5,175 nt of DNA from Pseudomonadota bacterium (GTDB lineage Bacteria > Pseudomonadota > Alphaproteobacteria > Rhizobiales > Devosiaceae). The notes beneath the pieces were generated by a model. It searched no databases and was not told where the DNA came from. It saw nothing but the letters and a program-made list of their open reading frames with translations. The stretch covers positions 1 to 5,175 of the forward strand of contig JAEYTN010000287.1 of the NCBI GenBank assembly GCA_023433985.1. Direction: 5' to 3'. The position numbers were made by a program, and so were the translations under genes. Positions 1 to 4,517 of the stretch are shown one piece after another (within the stretch, counting starts at the first letter, position 1; every line of letters starts with the position of its first letter).

Positions 1-173
1 CGGACTAACCGCTGAGGGGCCTTTGGCCCGCCGGCGCAGTCCTTTATACCGACGACCCCGACGGACTCCGGTCCGCCGGGCGCTTCGGCACGTCCGGATC
101 AACTTGCCGTCGCCGCGCAACCCTTGCGCCCGCCTCCCGTTGCGCCCGCATCCCCCAACCAAGGAGCAATCCC
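1..173. other. upstream non-coding region, no gene recognised
   Basis: No gene is supported here. The reading frame open across this stretch on the + strand continues out of frame through the next gene, and its Arg/Pro-rich translation resembles no protein. Two short hairpins are visible: a 5-bp stem with a TTT loop at 17-29 and a 5-bp stem at 62-75. Neither has a T-tract behind it, so neither is called a terminator. An AAGGAG ribosome-binding site at 161-166 belongs to the gene at 174. The promoter of that gene should lie here, but I cannot place it with confidence. Confidence 0.5.
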
Positions 174-713
174 ATGGCGCACGAAGAAGCAGGCCTCACC
201 CCCGCCGAGCTCGCCGACAAGGCGTGGAAGCTGGCCGAGAAGATCCGCATCGGCCTCTTCACCACCTGGGACGGCACGCAGCAGCGCATCCGCCCGCTCA
301 CCGCCACCGTCGATCGCGACGCCCACGCCATCTACTTCCTCATCGGCATCGATGGCGGCACCACCCTCGCCGAAGCCACCAACGCCCCGCCCCTCACCCT
401 CGCCGAGCAGATCGAGCGCTACCCCACCGTCACCGTCGCCTTCGCCGACCAGGGCGGCTCGGACTACGTCACCGTCACCGGCGAAGCCGAGGTCTCCGAC
501 GACCGCGCCAAGATCGAGGAGCTGTGGACGCCGTTCGCCAAGGCGTGGTGGGACGGCCCGGAGGATCCGAACATCCGCCTCGTCACCGTCCGCCCGGAGA
601 ACGCCGAGATCTGGGAAGGCCCCAACAAGCTCGTCGCCTACGCCGTGATGCTCACCGCCGCCGCCACCGGCGCCAAGCCGCCCGTCGGCGATCACGGCGC
701 CGTCCGCCTCTAG
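174..713 (+). CDS. pyridoxamine 5'-phosphate oxidase-like general stress protein
   Basis: A 179-residue soluble protein of the flavin-binding split-barrel fold, resembling the general stress protein 26 type of the pyridoxamine 5'-phosphate oxidase superfamily. Members bind FMN or related cofactors; most have no proven reaction, so no substrate is assigned. Visible family landmarks, in order: a helical N-terminus (about 9-24), a strand ending TTWDG (30-34), RIRPLTA (38-44), FLIGIDGGT (55-63), the long strand pair from YPTVTVAF to VTGEAEV (83-107), and the family's C-terminal LWTPFAKAWW and DPNIRLVTV stretches (117-139) with a final Glu-Ile-Trp-Glu-Gly. The start is set by AAGGAG seven bases before the ATG. 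The segment between 63 and 83 looks about a dozen residues longer than I expect for the family. The gene uses C-ending codons very heavily. It has no signal peptide or membrane segment, so it is probably cytoplasmic. The family call is firm, the biological role is not. Confidence 0.85.
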   Translation: MAHEEAGLTPAELADKAWKLAEKIRIGLFTTWDGTQQRIRPLTATVDRDAHAIYFLIGIDGGTTLAEATNAPPLTLAEQIERYPTVTVAFADQGGSDYVTVTGEAEVSDDRAKIEELWTPFAKAWWDGPEDPNIRLVTVRPENAEIWEGPNKLVAYAVMLTAAATGAKPPVGDHGAVRL

Positions 714-723
714 CCACCCGCAG

Positions 724-758
724 CGCCGCAATCCCGCCCCGATTGCGGCGTTGCTCTT
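724..758 (+). terminator. Rho-independent terminator after the stress-protein gene
   Basis: A perfect 10-bp inverted repeat (CGCCGCAATC at 724-733 and GATTGCGGCG at 741-750) encloses a 7-base loop. It starts 10 bases after the stop codon at 711-713 and is followed by the T-rich run TTGCTCTT. The T-tract is interrupted, so termination may be partial and the SH3 gene at 782 could receive read-through. Confidence 0.65.
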
Positions 759-781
759 CGGCAACCGTCCACGGAGCCGCC

Positions 782-1132
782 ATGCGCACCCTCGCCGTCC
801 TCGCCCTCCTCGCCACCACCCTGGCCCTGCCCACGGCCGCCGACGCCGCCAGCCGCTCCACCGCCCGCGCCTCAGGCGACATCCCCCTGCGCGCCGGCCC
901 GGGCGCGCGCTACGAGACGATCGGCAAGCTCGCCAACGGCACCCGCGTCCATCTCCAGCGCTGCACCTACGAGTCGAACTGGTGCCTGGTCCTGCTCGAC
1001 GGCGAGCCGGTCGGCTGGGCCCGCGGCTCCTACCTCGTCGGCTCGGGCGCCAAGCTCGAGGTCACGCCGCATCGGTTCCTCGGCTTCGATCCGCTCGACC
1101 CGCTGCCCTTCCATCGCCACGACGACGACTGA
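782..1132 (+). CDS. exported SH3b-domain protein (first of three)
   Basis: A 116-residue secreted protein. Residues 1-22 form a classic Sec signal peptide: a basic start, an Ala/Leu core, and an Ala-x-Ala cleavage site near 20-23. The rest is one bacterial SH3 domain (about 29-85): IPLRAGPGARYETIGKL matches the VNVRxGPGxxYxxIGxL signature, followed by a GTRV turn and a final GWARGSYL strand. Two cysteines (61 and 68) flank the central turn and could form a disulphide in the periplasm. Such domains usually bind peptidoglycan or act as envelope scaffolds; the ligand here is unknown. The tail is short, with Leu-Asp-Pro-Leu and a terminal His/Asp cluster (HRHDDD), and lacks the two-cysteine end module of the next two genes. 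The start is chosen by ACGGAG at 771-776, five bases before the ATG, and by the signal peptide. The longer open frame reaching back to position 23 is rejected because its first part is out of frame over a real gene. No terminator is seen after the stop. Confidence 0.85.
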   Translation: MRTLAVLALLATTLALPTAADAASRSTARASGDIPLRAGPGARYETIGKLANGTRVHLQRCTYESNWCLVLLDGEPVGWARGSYLVGSGAKLEVTPHRFLGFDPLDPLPFHRHDDD

Positions 1133-1164
1133 GACAATTGCAACAAAATTCCACCTAAACGGGT

Positions 1165-1200
1165 GTTTCAGGTCGGGTTCAGCAAGTTCCTCCTACAACT
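1165..1200 (+). promoter_or_regulatory. candidate tandem operator and -10 of the second SH3b gene
   Basis: Two half-sites, TTTCAG (1166-1171) and GTTCAG (1177-1182), are separated by five bases, so they repeat every 11 bp. A -10-like TACAAC (1194-1199) follows 11 bases after the second half-site, and no good -35 hexamer is present. OmpR/PhoB-family regulators typically bind direct repeats of about 11 bp that stand in for the -35 box. The second TTCA lies 68 bases before the start codon, nearly the same as in the pair upstream of the third SH3b gene. The layout is seen directly; regulator identity is inferred. Confidence 0.5.
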
Positions 1201-1245
1201 GGGGCCAAGGCAGTGATGCCACAGCCAATGGAAGGAAACCGAACA

Positions 1246-1602
1246 ATGTTTACCCGCACCCTCAAGACCGTCGCCCTCGCCGCCGCCGTCATCGTCGCCA
1301 CCGCCGGTGCTTCGCTGGCCGCCACCTACGCCTGGGTCGACAACGACACCTACCTCTACAAGAAGCACCAGACCAACTCCCCGAAGATCGGCTACGCCTG
1401 GGAAGGCCAGAAGGTGAAAGTGCTCAACACCTGGAATAACTGGGTGAAGATCAAGGCCAACGGCGACACCGGCTGGGTCAAGGAGAACAAGCTCGATTGG
1501 TCGCCGTACCCTGTCATGGACCCGTACTACGGTGGCTTCGGCGGCGGCCAGATCTGCGCCGGCGGCGACAACGCCTCGTTCTGCCTCTCGGTCGGCTACT
1601 GA
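1246..1602 (+). CDS. exported SH3b-domain protein with two-cysteine C-terminal module (second of three)
   Basis: A 118-residue secreted protein. A signal peptide covers about 1-25 (Phe-Thr-Arg start, Ala/Val core, SLAA cleavage region). A diverged SH3b domain follows at about 28-84: DTYLYKKHQTNSPKIGYAWEGQKVKVL resembles the usual first half, then NTWNNWVKIK, GDTGWV and NKL close the fold. The canonical Arg-x-Gly-Pro-Gly turn is replaced, so ligand binding may differ. A Trp-Ser-Pro-Tyr segment and a Gly-rich linker (95-101) lead to a C-terminal module with Cys104 and Cys113 (CAGGDNASFCLS), also found in the next gene; the pair could form a disulphide hairpin. The domain itself has no cysteine. 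The start at 1246 is favoured over in-frame ATGs at 1213, 1216 and 1228 because AAGGA (1232-1236) sits nine bases before it and the signal peptide begins there. A tandem operator precedes it and a strong terminator follows. Role: probably periplasmic or surface, otherwise unknown. Confidence 0.85.
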   Translation: MFTRTLKTVALAAAVIVATAGASLAATYAWVDNDTYLYKKHQTNSPKIGYAWEGQKVKVLNTWNNWVKIKANGDTGWVKENKLDWSPYPVMDPYYGGFGGGQICAGGDNASFCLSVGY

Positions 1603-1632
1603 TCGCATCGGGCTGAAGCCCAGCCCACAGAC

Positions 1633-1670
1633 GGCGCGCCTCGGGGAACCCGCCCCGGGGCGCGCCTTTG
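1633..1670 (+). terminator. strong Rho-independent terminator
   Basis: A 14-bp stem (1633-1646 with 1653-1666) pairs completely if one T-G wobble is allowed, around a 6-base loop, and is followed by TTTGTT. It ends transcription of the second SH3b gene, whose stop lies 30 bases upstream. Its T-tract runs into the first half-site of the operator-like repeat of the third SH3b gene. Confidence 0.85.
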
Positions 1671-1686
1671 TTCATTTGCCGTTCAT
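1670..1686 (+). promoter_or_regulatory. candidate tandem operator of the third SH3b gene
   Basis: The hexamer GTTCAT occurs twice (1670-1675 and 1681-1686), exactly 11 bp apart with TTGCC between. The second TTCA lies 70 bases before the start codon at 1752, against 68 for the similar pair before the second SH3b gene. The arrangement fits an OmpR/PhoB-type response-regulator site; ChvI is a candidate in Hyphomicrobiales, but that is inference. I see no convincing -10 box at the expected distance. Confidence 0.5.
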
Positions 1687-1751
1687 GGAGCGCGGAGCAG
1701 CTTTTCGGCCCAGAGGTCGTTTGCTTGTCATCCTTACTGATGGAGCCTCTC

Positions 1752-2186
1752 ATGCGCCTGACCCGACTCCCCCTCCTCGCTGCCGCAGCCACCGCCCTGA
1801 TGCTGGCCGGCACCGTCGCAGCCTCAGCCGCCACCGCTTTCGCCTCCACCACCGTCAACGTCCGCGCCGGCGCCGGCACCGGCTACCCAGTCGTCGACGT
1901 CCTGCGCCGCGGCGAGCGCGTGGATGTCGACTATTGCCGCGGCGCCTGGTGCGCGATCGAAAAGCGGGGCACCGACGGCTGGGTGAATGCAAACTACCTC
2001 ACCTCAGGCCGTGACTATGATGACGGCTATGACGACTACGACGATTATTATGATCGTTACGACGACGGCCCCGACTTCTACATCGTCAACCCGCGCCCGC
2101 GGTTCTACAACCGCCACTACTGGTCGCCCTGGAATAGCCGGGCCTGCGTCGGCGGGCCGAACGCCTCGTTCTGCGTCAGCAACTGA
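1752..2186 (+). CDS. exported SH3b-domain protein with Asp/Tyr linker and two-cysteine C-terminal module (third of three)
   Basis: A 144-residue secreted protein. The signal peptide spans about 1-27 (two early Arg, Ala/Leu core, ASAA cleavage). The SH3b domain (about 28-84) is canonical: TTVNVRAGAGTGYPVVDVL, GERV, a Cys62/Cys67 pair at the central turn, then GTDGWVNANYL. Next is an 18-residue linker made almost only of Asp and Tyr (88-105), then an aromatic and Arg-rich segment (108-130, including YWSPW). The C-terminal module has Cys132 and Cys141 (CVGGPNASFCVS), closely matching the second SH3b protein; 15 bases coding AsnAlaSerPheCys are identical in the two genes (1570-1584, 2160-2174). 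It thus combines the domain cysteine pair of the first protein with the end module of the second. GGAG (1742-1745) six bases ahead supports ATG 1752; the in-frame ATG at 1740 overlaps that site. Likely periplasmic or surface-associated; the partner is unknown. Confidence 0.87.
   Translation: MRLTRLPLLAAAATALMLAGTVAASAATAFASTTVNVRAGAGTGYPVVDVLRRGERVDVDYCRGAWCAIEKRGTDGWVNANYLTSGRDYDDGYDDYDDYYDRYDDGPDFYIVNPRPRFYNRHYWSPWNSRACVGGPNASFCVSN
2013..2066 (+). repeat. low-complexity GAY/TAY codon tract (Asp/Tyr-rich)
   Basis: This stretch codes 18 residues of the third SH3b protein: ten Asp, six Tyr, one Gly, one Arg. It mixes GAT and GAC, and TAT and TAC. That makes it locally AT-rich and imperfectly repetitive against a strongly C-ending codon background. 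The mixed codons argue for protein-level selection of the composition rather than a very recent slippage expansion. Confidence 0.75.
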
Positions 2187-2250
2187 GTGAACTTGCCGGG
2201 CGCTCCGGCCACCCCTATCTAGGTTCGGCCCTCAGCGCCCGGTCCCCGCC

Positions 2251-2469
2251 ATGCAGAAGCCCTACATCAAGCTTGCCGCCACCCTTGCCTCGCTCGGCGC
2301 GGGCATGTTCCTGCTCGAGCGCTATGGGCTCAACGAGCTTCAGGGTATGAACGGCGGCCAAGGTGTTCACCTCGATCCCAACATCCTCGCGGTGCTGGTA
2401 ATCGCCCCGTTCGCGCTCATCCTTGCCGCAGCCATCGTCTTCATGGTCGGCAAGATGCGGCGGCTCTAG
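2251..2469 (+). CDS. small two-helix membrane protein, unknown function
   Basis: A 72-residue protein I do not recognise. It has two hydrophobic segments, about 7-23 (LAATLASLGAGMFLL) and 45-66 (ILAVLVIAPFALILAAAIVFMV). They are joined by a polar Gly/Asn-containing loop (24-44: two acidic residues, one Arg, Gly-Gly), and a basic GKMRRL tail follows. The basic C-terminus and Lys near the N-terminus suggest both ends are cytoplasmic with the loop outside. The upstream bases lack a clear Shine-Dalgarno, which lowers confidence in expression, but there is no better in-frame start. It converges on the next gene with only 2 bases between the stops. The 64-base gap to the SH3b gene upstream shows no terminator with a T-tract, so co-transcription with that gene is possible. 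Confidence 0.6.
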   Translation: MQKPYIKLAATLASLGAGMFLLERYGLNELQGMNGGQGVHLDPNILAVLVIAPFALILAAAIVFMVGKMRRL

Positions 2470-2471
2470 CG

Positions 2472-2912
2472 TTACTCGACGCGCAGCCGCTCGGCGTCGA
2501 TGCCGCGCGCCTGCAGCGGCTCGCGCATGCGGCGACCGAGGAATTCGTTGATGCCATAGAGCACGATCGCGCCGACGAGTATCGCGATGCCGAAGCCGCG
2601 GCTGCCGTCCTGCGTCGCAATCATGATCGCTGAGAAGAAGGCGATAATCGCACCGCCCAGGATCAGGTACCACTTGCGCTCCGACTGGATGCGCAGGTTC
2701 CGCGCACTCGACAGCAGGACGTCGCGCAGTTCCATGTCGGTCATCGCGGCGAGTTCGGGATTGCCGCCCTCGCGGCGGATGGTGTGCATGTAGGCATCGA
2801 CCCGTCGCTCGAGCACCTGCTCTCGCTCGGCCTGCCGACGGCCGCGAAAGAAGTAGCTTACGCCAAGCCCAACCAGCGCCAGAACCAGCACGATCTCGAT
2901 CAGGATAGGCAT
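2472..2912 (-). CDS. three-helix membrane protein with charged middle region, unknown function
   Basis: A 146-residue protein not assigned to a family. Residues 3-22 form an N-terminal membrane segment (ILIEIVLVLALVGLGVSYFF) followed by RGRRQAEREQ, which by the positive-inside rule places the middle in the cytoplasm. Residues 23-80 are highly charged and probably helical, with possible coiled-coil character (EREQVLERRVDAYMHTIRR, then MTDMELRDVLLSSARNL). Two further helices (about 81-99 and 107-125) form a hairpin, and the C-terminus is again Arg-rich (GRRMREPLQARG). The start is well supported: AAAGGAG six bases upstream of the ATG. It lies 102 bases downstream of the transporter stop on the same strand, with no terminator seen between, so the two may share a transcript, though the gap is large enough for its own promoter. 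Confidence 0.75.
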   Translation of the reverse strand: MPILIEIVLVLALVGLGVSYFFRGRRQAEREQVLERRVDAYMHTIRREGGNPELAAMTDMELRDVLLSSARNLRIQSERKWYLILGGAIIAFFSAIMIATQDGSRGFGIAILVGAIVLYGINEFLGRRMREPLQARGIDAERLRVE

Positions 2913-3014
2913 CGGCAGCTCCTTTCAGGGGCTAGCAAATCCCGCCCCGACAATGAGATGCCCACGAAGGAGACCGGCTTCAAGACCCCGCGCGACAGTC
3001 CGCTGCGAGCAGGC

Positions 3015-3953
3015 CTAGTGCGGCGTCCCCTCTTCAGCATCGACAGGCTCGGTGTTGCGTCCTCGCTTCGCGAGGCGCCGCTCCCGCGCCATCACGACCA
3101 GTCCGGCACCGACAATGATCGCGCCGCCGACGAGGGCGACGGGATCGATCAGGTGTCCGAACACCGTGTAGCTGAGCACGATGCCCCAGGGCAGCGACAT
3201 GTAGTTGAACGGCTGCAGCGCGCTTGCCGGAGCTCGCGACATCGCCACCGTCATCAGTCCGTGTGCGGCGACGGATGTAATCGTCACCACTAGGATCAGG
3301 AGCAACGATTGCATGTCGAGAGGCTTCCAGAAGAAGAAGCCCACTGCGCTGGTCAGCAGCAGCCCGCCCACCCCGACATACACCATGCTGGTGGCCGTCG
3401 AGTCGTCGGCGGAAACTTTCCGCGTCAGCGCCAGGTAGAGTGCATAGCAGGCCGCGGACGCGACCGCGAAGCCGACGCCGATGTCGATCGGCAATCCGCC
3501 GGGCCGCACGATGATCAGCGCCCCGCAGAAGCCCACGAGCACCGCTGCGAAGCGGAACATCCCCACCTTCTCGCCGAGGATCGGGATGGCCACCAGGGTG
3601 GTCAGCAGCGGATAGACCAGCGTAATCGCCTGGAGTTCGGCCAGCGGCACAGTCATCAGCGCGCCGGCAAAGAACCAGATGTCGACCACCAGCAGCAGCG
3701 CGCGCAGCGTTTGCAGCCATGGGTGCTTGGAACGGAACGCCTGCCGGAGCGGACCTTGTCGCGCCACCAGCGCCAGGGAGAACGCCGCGAAGGCCCAAAA
3801 TCGCATCATCGCGAGCTGGAATGGCGAATAGTCCTGCACCAGGAGCTTGGAGACTGCATCCTGGACGCCAAAGATGATGATTGCGAGGAGGCTGAGCCCG
3901 ATGCCGAGCGCGACATTGTCGGTCCGGCGGCGCCCTGGAGCAACTGCGGTCAA
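3015..3953 (-). CDS. EamA/DMT-superfamily transporter
   Basis: A 312-residue inner-membrane protein of the drug/metabolite transporter superfamily, with ten predicted helices in two EamA repeats (about 15-150 and 155-290). The first ends with the usual PILGEKVGMFRFAAVLVGFCGALIIVRPG pattern (a Gly-Glu pair before the fifth helix); the second has SALQPFNYMSLPWGIVLSY followed by a short acidic or His loop and the final helix. Length and layout are normal for the family. The substrate cannot be deduced; relatives move amino acids, nucleosides or other metabolites, usually by exchange or proton coupling. The start is TTG at 3953: no ATG or GTG lies upstream in frame before a stop, and the first internal ATG would remove the first helix. 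Only a weak Shine-Dalgarno is visible. The start is 14 bases behind the terminator of the upstream gene. The C-terminal tail (about 290-312) is charged and probably cytoplasmic. Confidence 0.9.
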   Translation of the reverse strand: MTAVAPGRRRTDNVALGIGLSLLAIIIFGVQDAVSKLLVQDYSPFQLAMMRFWAFAAFSLALVARQGPLRQAFRSKHPWLQTLRALLLVVDIWFFAGALMTVPLAELQAITLVYPLLTTLVAIPILGEKVGMFRFAAVLVGFCGALIIVRPGGLPIDIGVGFAVASAACYALYLALTRKVSADDSTATSMVYVGVGGLLLTSAVGFFFWKPLDMQSLLLILVVTITSVAAHGLMTVAMSRAPASALQPFNYMSLPWGIVLSYTVFGHLIDPVALVGGAIIVGAGLVVMARERRLAKRGRNTEPVDAEEGTPH

Positions 3954-3967
3954 GAAGGAACTCGTCT

Positions 3968-3999
3968 GGAAAATGCCCCGGGCCGATCTGGTCCGGGGC
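3968..3999 (-). terminator. Rho-independent terminator of the glycine-rich gene
   Basis: Read on the minus strand, a 10-bp stem (3999-3990 with 3984-3975, one A-C mismatch) encloses a 5-base loop and is followed by ATTTTCC (3974-3968). On the plus strand no T-run follows, so it works for the minus-strand gene ending at 4017. It lies directly in front of the transporter start. Confidence 0.8.
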
Positions 4000-4016
4000 G
4001 TGTGTACCTCGTCTCG

Positions 4017-4340
4017 TCAGGCGTTGCGCGTGCTCATGTTCTTGATCGCCCCGGCAATCGCCGTGAGGATCGCACCGCCCACGATGCCGGTCACTCCTTG
4101 GCCCGCAAGCGCGCCGATGTCCAGCCCGCCAGCAGTCCCACCGGCAGCCGCCACACCTTTGACGATACCGTCGAGCCCCGGGATCATCCCGGCAAGCCAG
4201 GTACCGAGCCAGCCGCCGATCGCTCCTGCGACGGTGTTGCCGACCGGCCCGAGGCTCAGCTTCTTGACGATCGCCGCGAGGCCATTCCCGCCCACGCCGC
4301 CGCCAATCAGTTGCACGAGTATCGAAACCACTGCTTCCAT
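4017..4340 (-). CDS. small glycine-zipper-like hydrophobic protein, unknown function
   Basis: A 107-residue protein, about one quarter glycine (27 Gly), with almost no strongly charged stretch. Gly-x-x-x-Gly and Gly-Gly patterns run through it: GGGVGG (13-18), AGAIGGWLG (38-46), AGMIPGLDG (50-58), AAAGGTAGG (64-72), GIVGGAILTAIAG (85-97). Hydrophobic segments alternate with short polar turns, so it may insert in or lie on a membrane as tightly packed glycine-zipper helices, or self-associate. No clear signal peptide is seen; the first helix starts at once (MEAVVSILVQLI). I recall similar uncharacterised proteins in alphaproteobacteria, but this is not verifiable here. The start is supported by GAGGGG at 4349-4354, eight bases upstream. 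It has its own terminator and is divergent from the SDR gene. A holin-like or pore-like role is conceivable but unsupported. Confidence 0.75.
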   Translation of the reverse strand: MEAVVSILVQLIGGGVGGNGLAAIVKKLSLGPVGNTVAGAIGGWLGTWLAGMIPGLDGIVKGVAAAGGTAGGLDIGALAGQGVTGIVGGAILTAIAGAIKNMSTRNA

Positions 4341-4437
4341 TGGACTTTCCCCTCTTCATCCAACGCGGGAAGCCGAGGGACTTCCCACTGGCAATGTTGA
4401 CCCTACGCCTCTGCACGCGAGTCGCCTAATATTTGCG

Positions 4438-4470
4438 CAGGGGGCGCACAGGGCATCCTTCCGCCCCCTG
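4438..4470. repeat. perfect 9-bp inverted repeat in the divergent intergenic region
   Basis: CAGGGGGCG (4438-4446) and CGCCCCCTG (4462-4470) are exact reverse complements around a 15-base spacer. No T-tract follows on either strand, so it is not a typical terminator. It lies between the divergent starts at 4340 and 4518 and ends six bases before the candidate -35 box of the SDR gene. A dimeric regulator site is one reading, an RNA hairpin in an untranslated region another. Confidence 0.5.
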
Positions 4471-4476
4471 TCAGAA

Positions 4477-4505
4477 TTGAATGGCAGGCCCCGACCGCCT
4501 ATCTT
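4477..4505 (+). promoter_or_regulatory. candidate sigma-70-type promoter of the SDR gene
   Basis: TTGAAT (4477-4482) and TATCTT (4500-4505) are separated by 17 bases; each matches four of six consensus positions. Transcription would begin near 4512, about six bases before the ATG at 4518. A nearly leaderless message would explain why no Shine-Dalgarno sequence is visible in front of that ATG. Confidence 0.45.
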
Positions 4506-4517
4506 CCAGATCGACTC

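Noticed and set aside
23..781. Open + frame giving an N-terminal extension of the first SH3b protein
   Set aside because: It overlaps the stress-protein gene out of frame, and its translation is an Arg/Pro/His-rich run typical of shadow frames in GC-rich DNA. The SH3b protein has its own ribosome site and signal peptide at 782.
2196..2242. 8-bp inverted repeat (CCGGGCGC / GCGCCCGG) after the third SH3b gene as a terminator
   Set aside because: The loop is over 30 bases and no T-tract follows; in GC-rich DNA this can arise by chance.
2476..2500. 7-bp inverted repeat just past the stop of the small membrane protein as a terminator
   Set aside because: It has an 11-base loop and no T-run on the plus strand, and it lies within the coding end of the converging gene.
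4017..4340. Glycine-rich protein as a double-glycine-leader bacteriocin
   Set aside because: The Gly-Gly near residue 14 follows a hydrophobic stretch without the charged leader pattern, the protein is longer than usual, and no transporter or immunity gene of that type is adjacent.
3034..4416. 460-residue open frame on the minus strand
   Set aside because: It is out of frame with both the transporter and the glycine-rich gene, has shadow-like Arg/Ala-rich composition, and would read through a clear terminator.
4397..4432. TTGACC and TAATAT as a plus-strand promoter
   Set aside because: The spacing is 24 bases, too long for sigma-70, and a better-spaced pair lies closer to the SDR gene.
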